NCBI GenBank assembly: GCA_964654535.1
Contig: CAZZIZ010000088.1
Location: forward strand, 1 to 13,811
Origin: CAZZIZ01 sp964654535
Lineage (GTDB): Bacteria > Bacteroidota > Bacteroidia > Chitinophagales > UBA2359
DNA length: 13,811 nucleotides
Direction: 5' to 3'
Both the position numbers and the translations under genes were made by a program. Positions 13,725 to 13,811 of the stretch are shown piece by piece (within the stretch, counting starts at the first letter, position 1; each line of letters begins with the position of its first letter). The notes below the pieces were generated by a model. It had not been told where the DNA came from, did no database searches, and was given only the letters and a program-made list of their open reading frames with translations.

Positions 13725-13811
13725 ATGGCAGGCCGAAAACCTAGCTACCGCAGGAAGCTCGGCGTGCAAAGGCTCACCGAACGACATCACGAAGACTTAA
13801 AAGCCCTTGAT
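13725..13811 (+). CDS. Partial unrecognised reading frame leaving the right edge
   Basis: From the ATG at 13725, 29 codons are open to the edge, beginning MAGRKPSYRRKLGVQRL. It is the only one of the six frames still open at the right edge with a start. The peptide is basic, which would suit a DNA- or RNA-binding N-terminus such as a transposase, but it matches no family I recognise. An in-frame stop (TAG) lies seven codons upstream of the ATG. It could equally be chance. Confidence 0.3.
   Translation, partial: MAGRKPSYRRKLGVQRLTERHHEDLKALD

Overview
The window looks like a chromosomal segment from a member of the Bacteroidota, possibly from the Saprospiria/Lewinella side. The evidence is a textbook Bacteroidota-type promoter (TTTG, 20-bp spacer, TACTTTTG) in front of the leftmost operon, a very large secreted BNR/VPS10-type propeller protein of a kind common in this phylum, and a secreted endonuclease I ending in a tandem YQGSGSD-type calcium-loop-like module. 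The phylum call is fairly firm; the class is inference.

Left region (1-4380, all minus strand). This is a five-gene operon read right to left: a membrane-anchored envelope protein (4291-3431), a TetR repressor (3396-2812), an Old Yellow Enzyme-family flavin oxidoreductase (2716-1502), an AhpD/carboxymuconolactone decarboxylase-like protein with an intact CxxC (1468-896), and an HSL-family alpha/beta hydrolase that runs off the left edge (836-1). Gaps are 34, 95, 33 and 59 bp. One promoter upstream carries two near-perfect 14-bp inverted repeats of type GGAACG-NN-CGTTCC exactly 30 bp apart. One sits in the -33/-7 spacer and the other just downstream of the -7 box. The TetR protein keeps a Cys and a Lys (C104, K173) that align with the redox-switch pair of E. 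coli NemR (C106, K175), and NemR also controls an OYE reductase. I read the operon as an autoregulated stress or electrophile-response unit.

Middle (4381-8162). A gene-free stretch with short inverted repeats precedes a plus-strand 1063-residue secreted double beta-propeller protein (4860-8051). A bidirectional terminator separates it from the convergent minus-strand genes.

Right-middle (8163-12196, all minus). A second TetR gene (9980-9405) is followed by two tandem AhpD/CMD-like genes (9352-8714 and 8711-8163). The first has a CxxC; in the second both cysteines are serine. The TetR gene and the CMD pair are each preceded by a copy of the same inverted repeat, CTAAGCAA-NN-GCTTWG, so this looks like a second self-contained regulon. 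The two halves of the window are thus parallel TetR plus AhpD-like modules with different operators. Upstream lies the 696-residue secreted endonuclease I family protein with a TTG start.

Right end (12197-13811). A 360-bp divergent region leads into a plus-strand UlaG/NAPE-PLD-like metallo-beta-lactamase-fold hydrolase. Its first ATG (12557) is preceded by 39 in-frame codons that read like the family's normal N-terminus but have no ATG, GTG or TTG. The last ~280 bp have a different base texture, possibly a mobile-element end, and include an unrecognised partial reading frame leaving the window.
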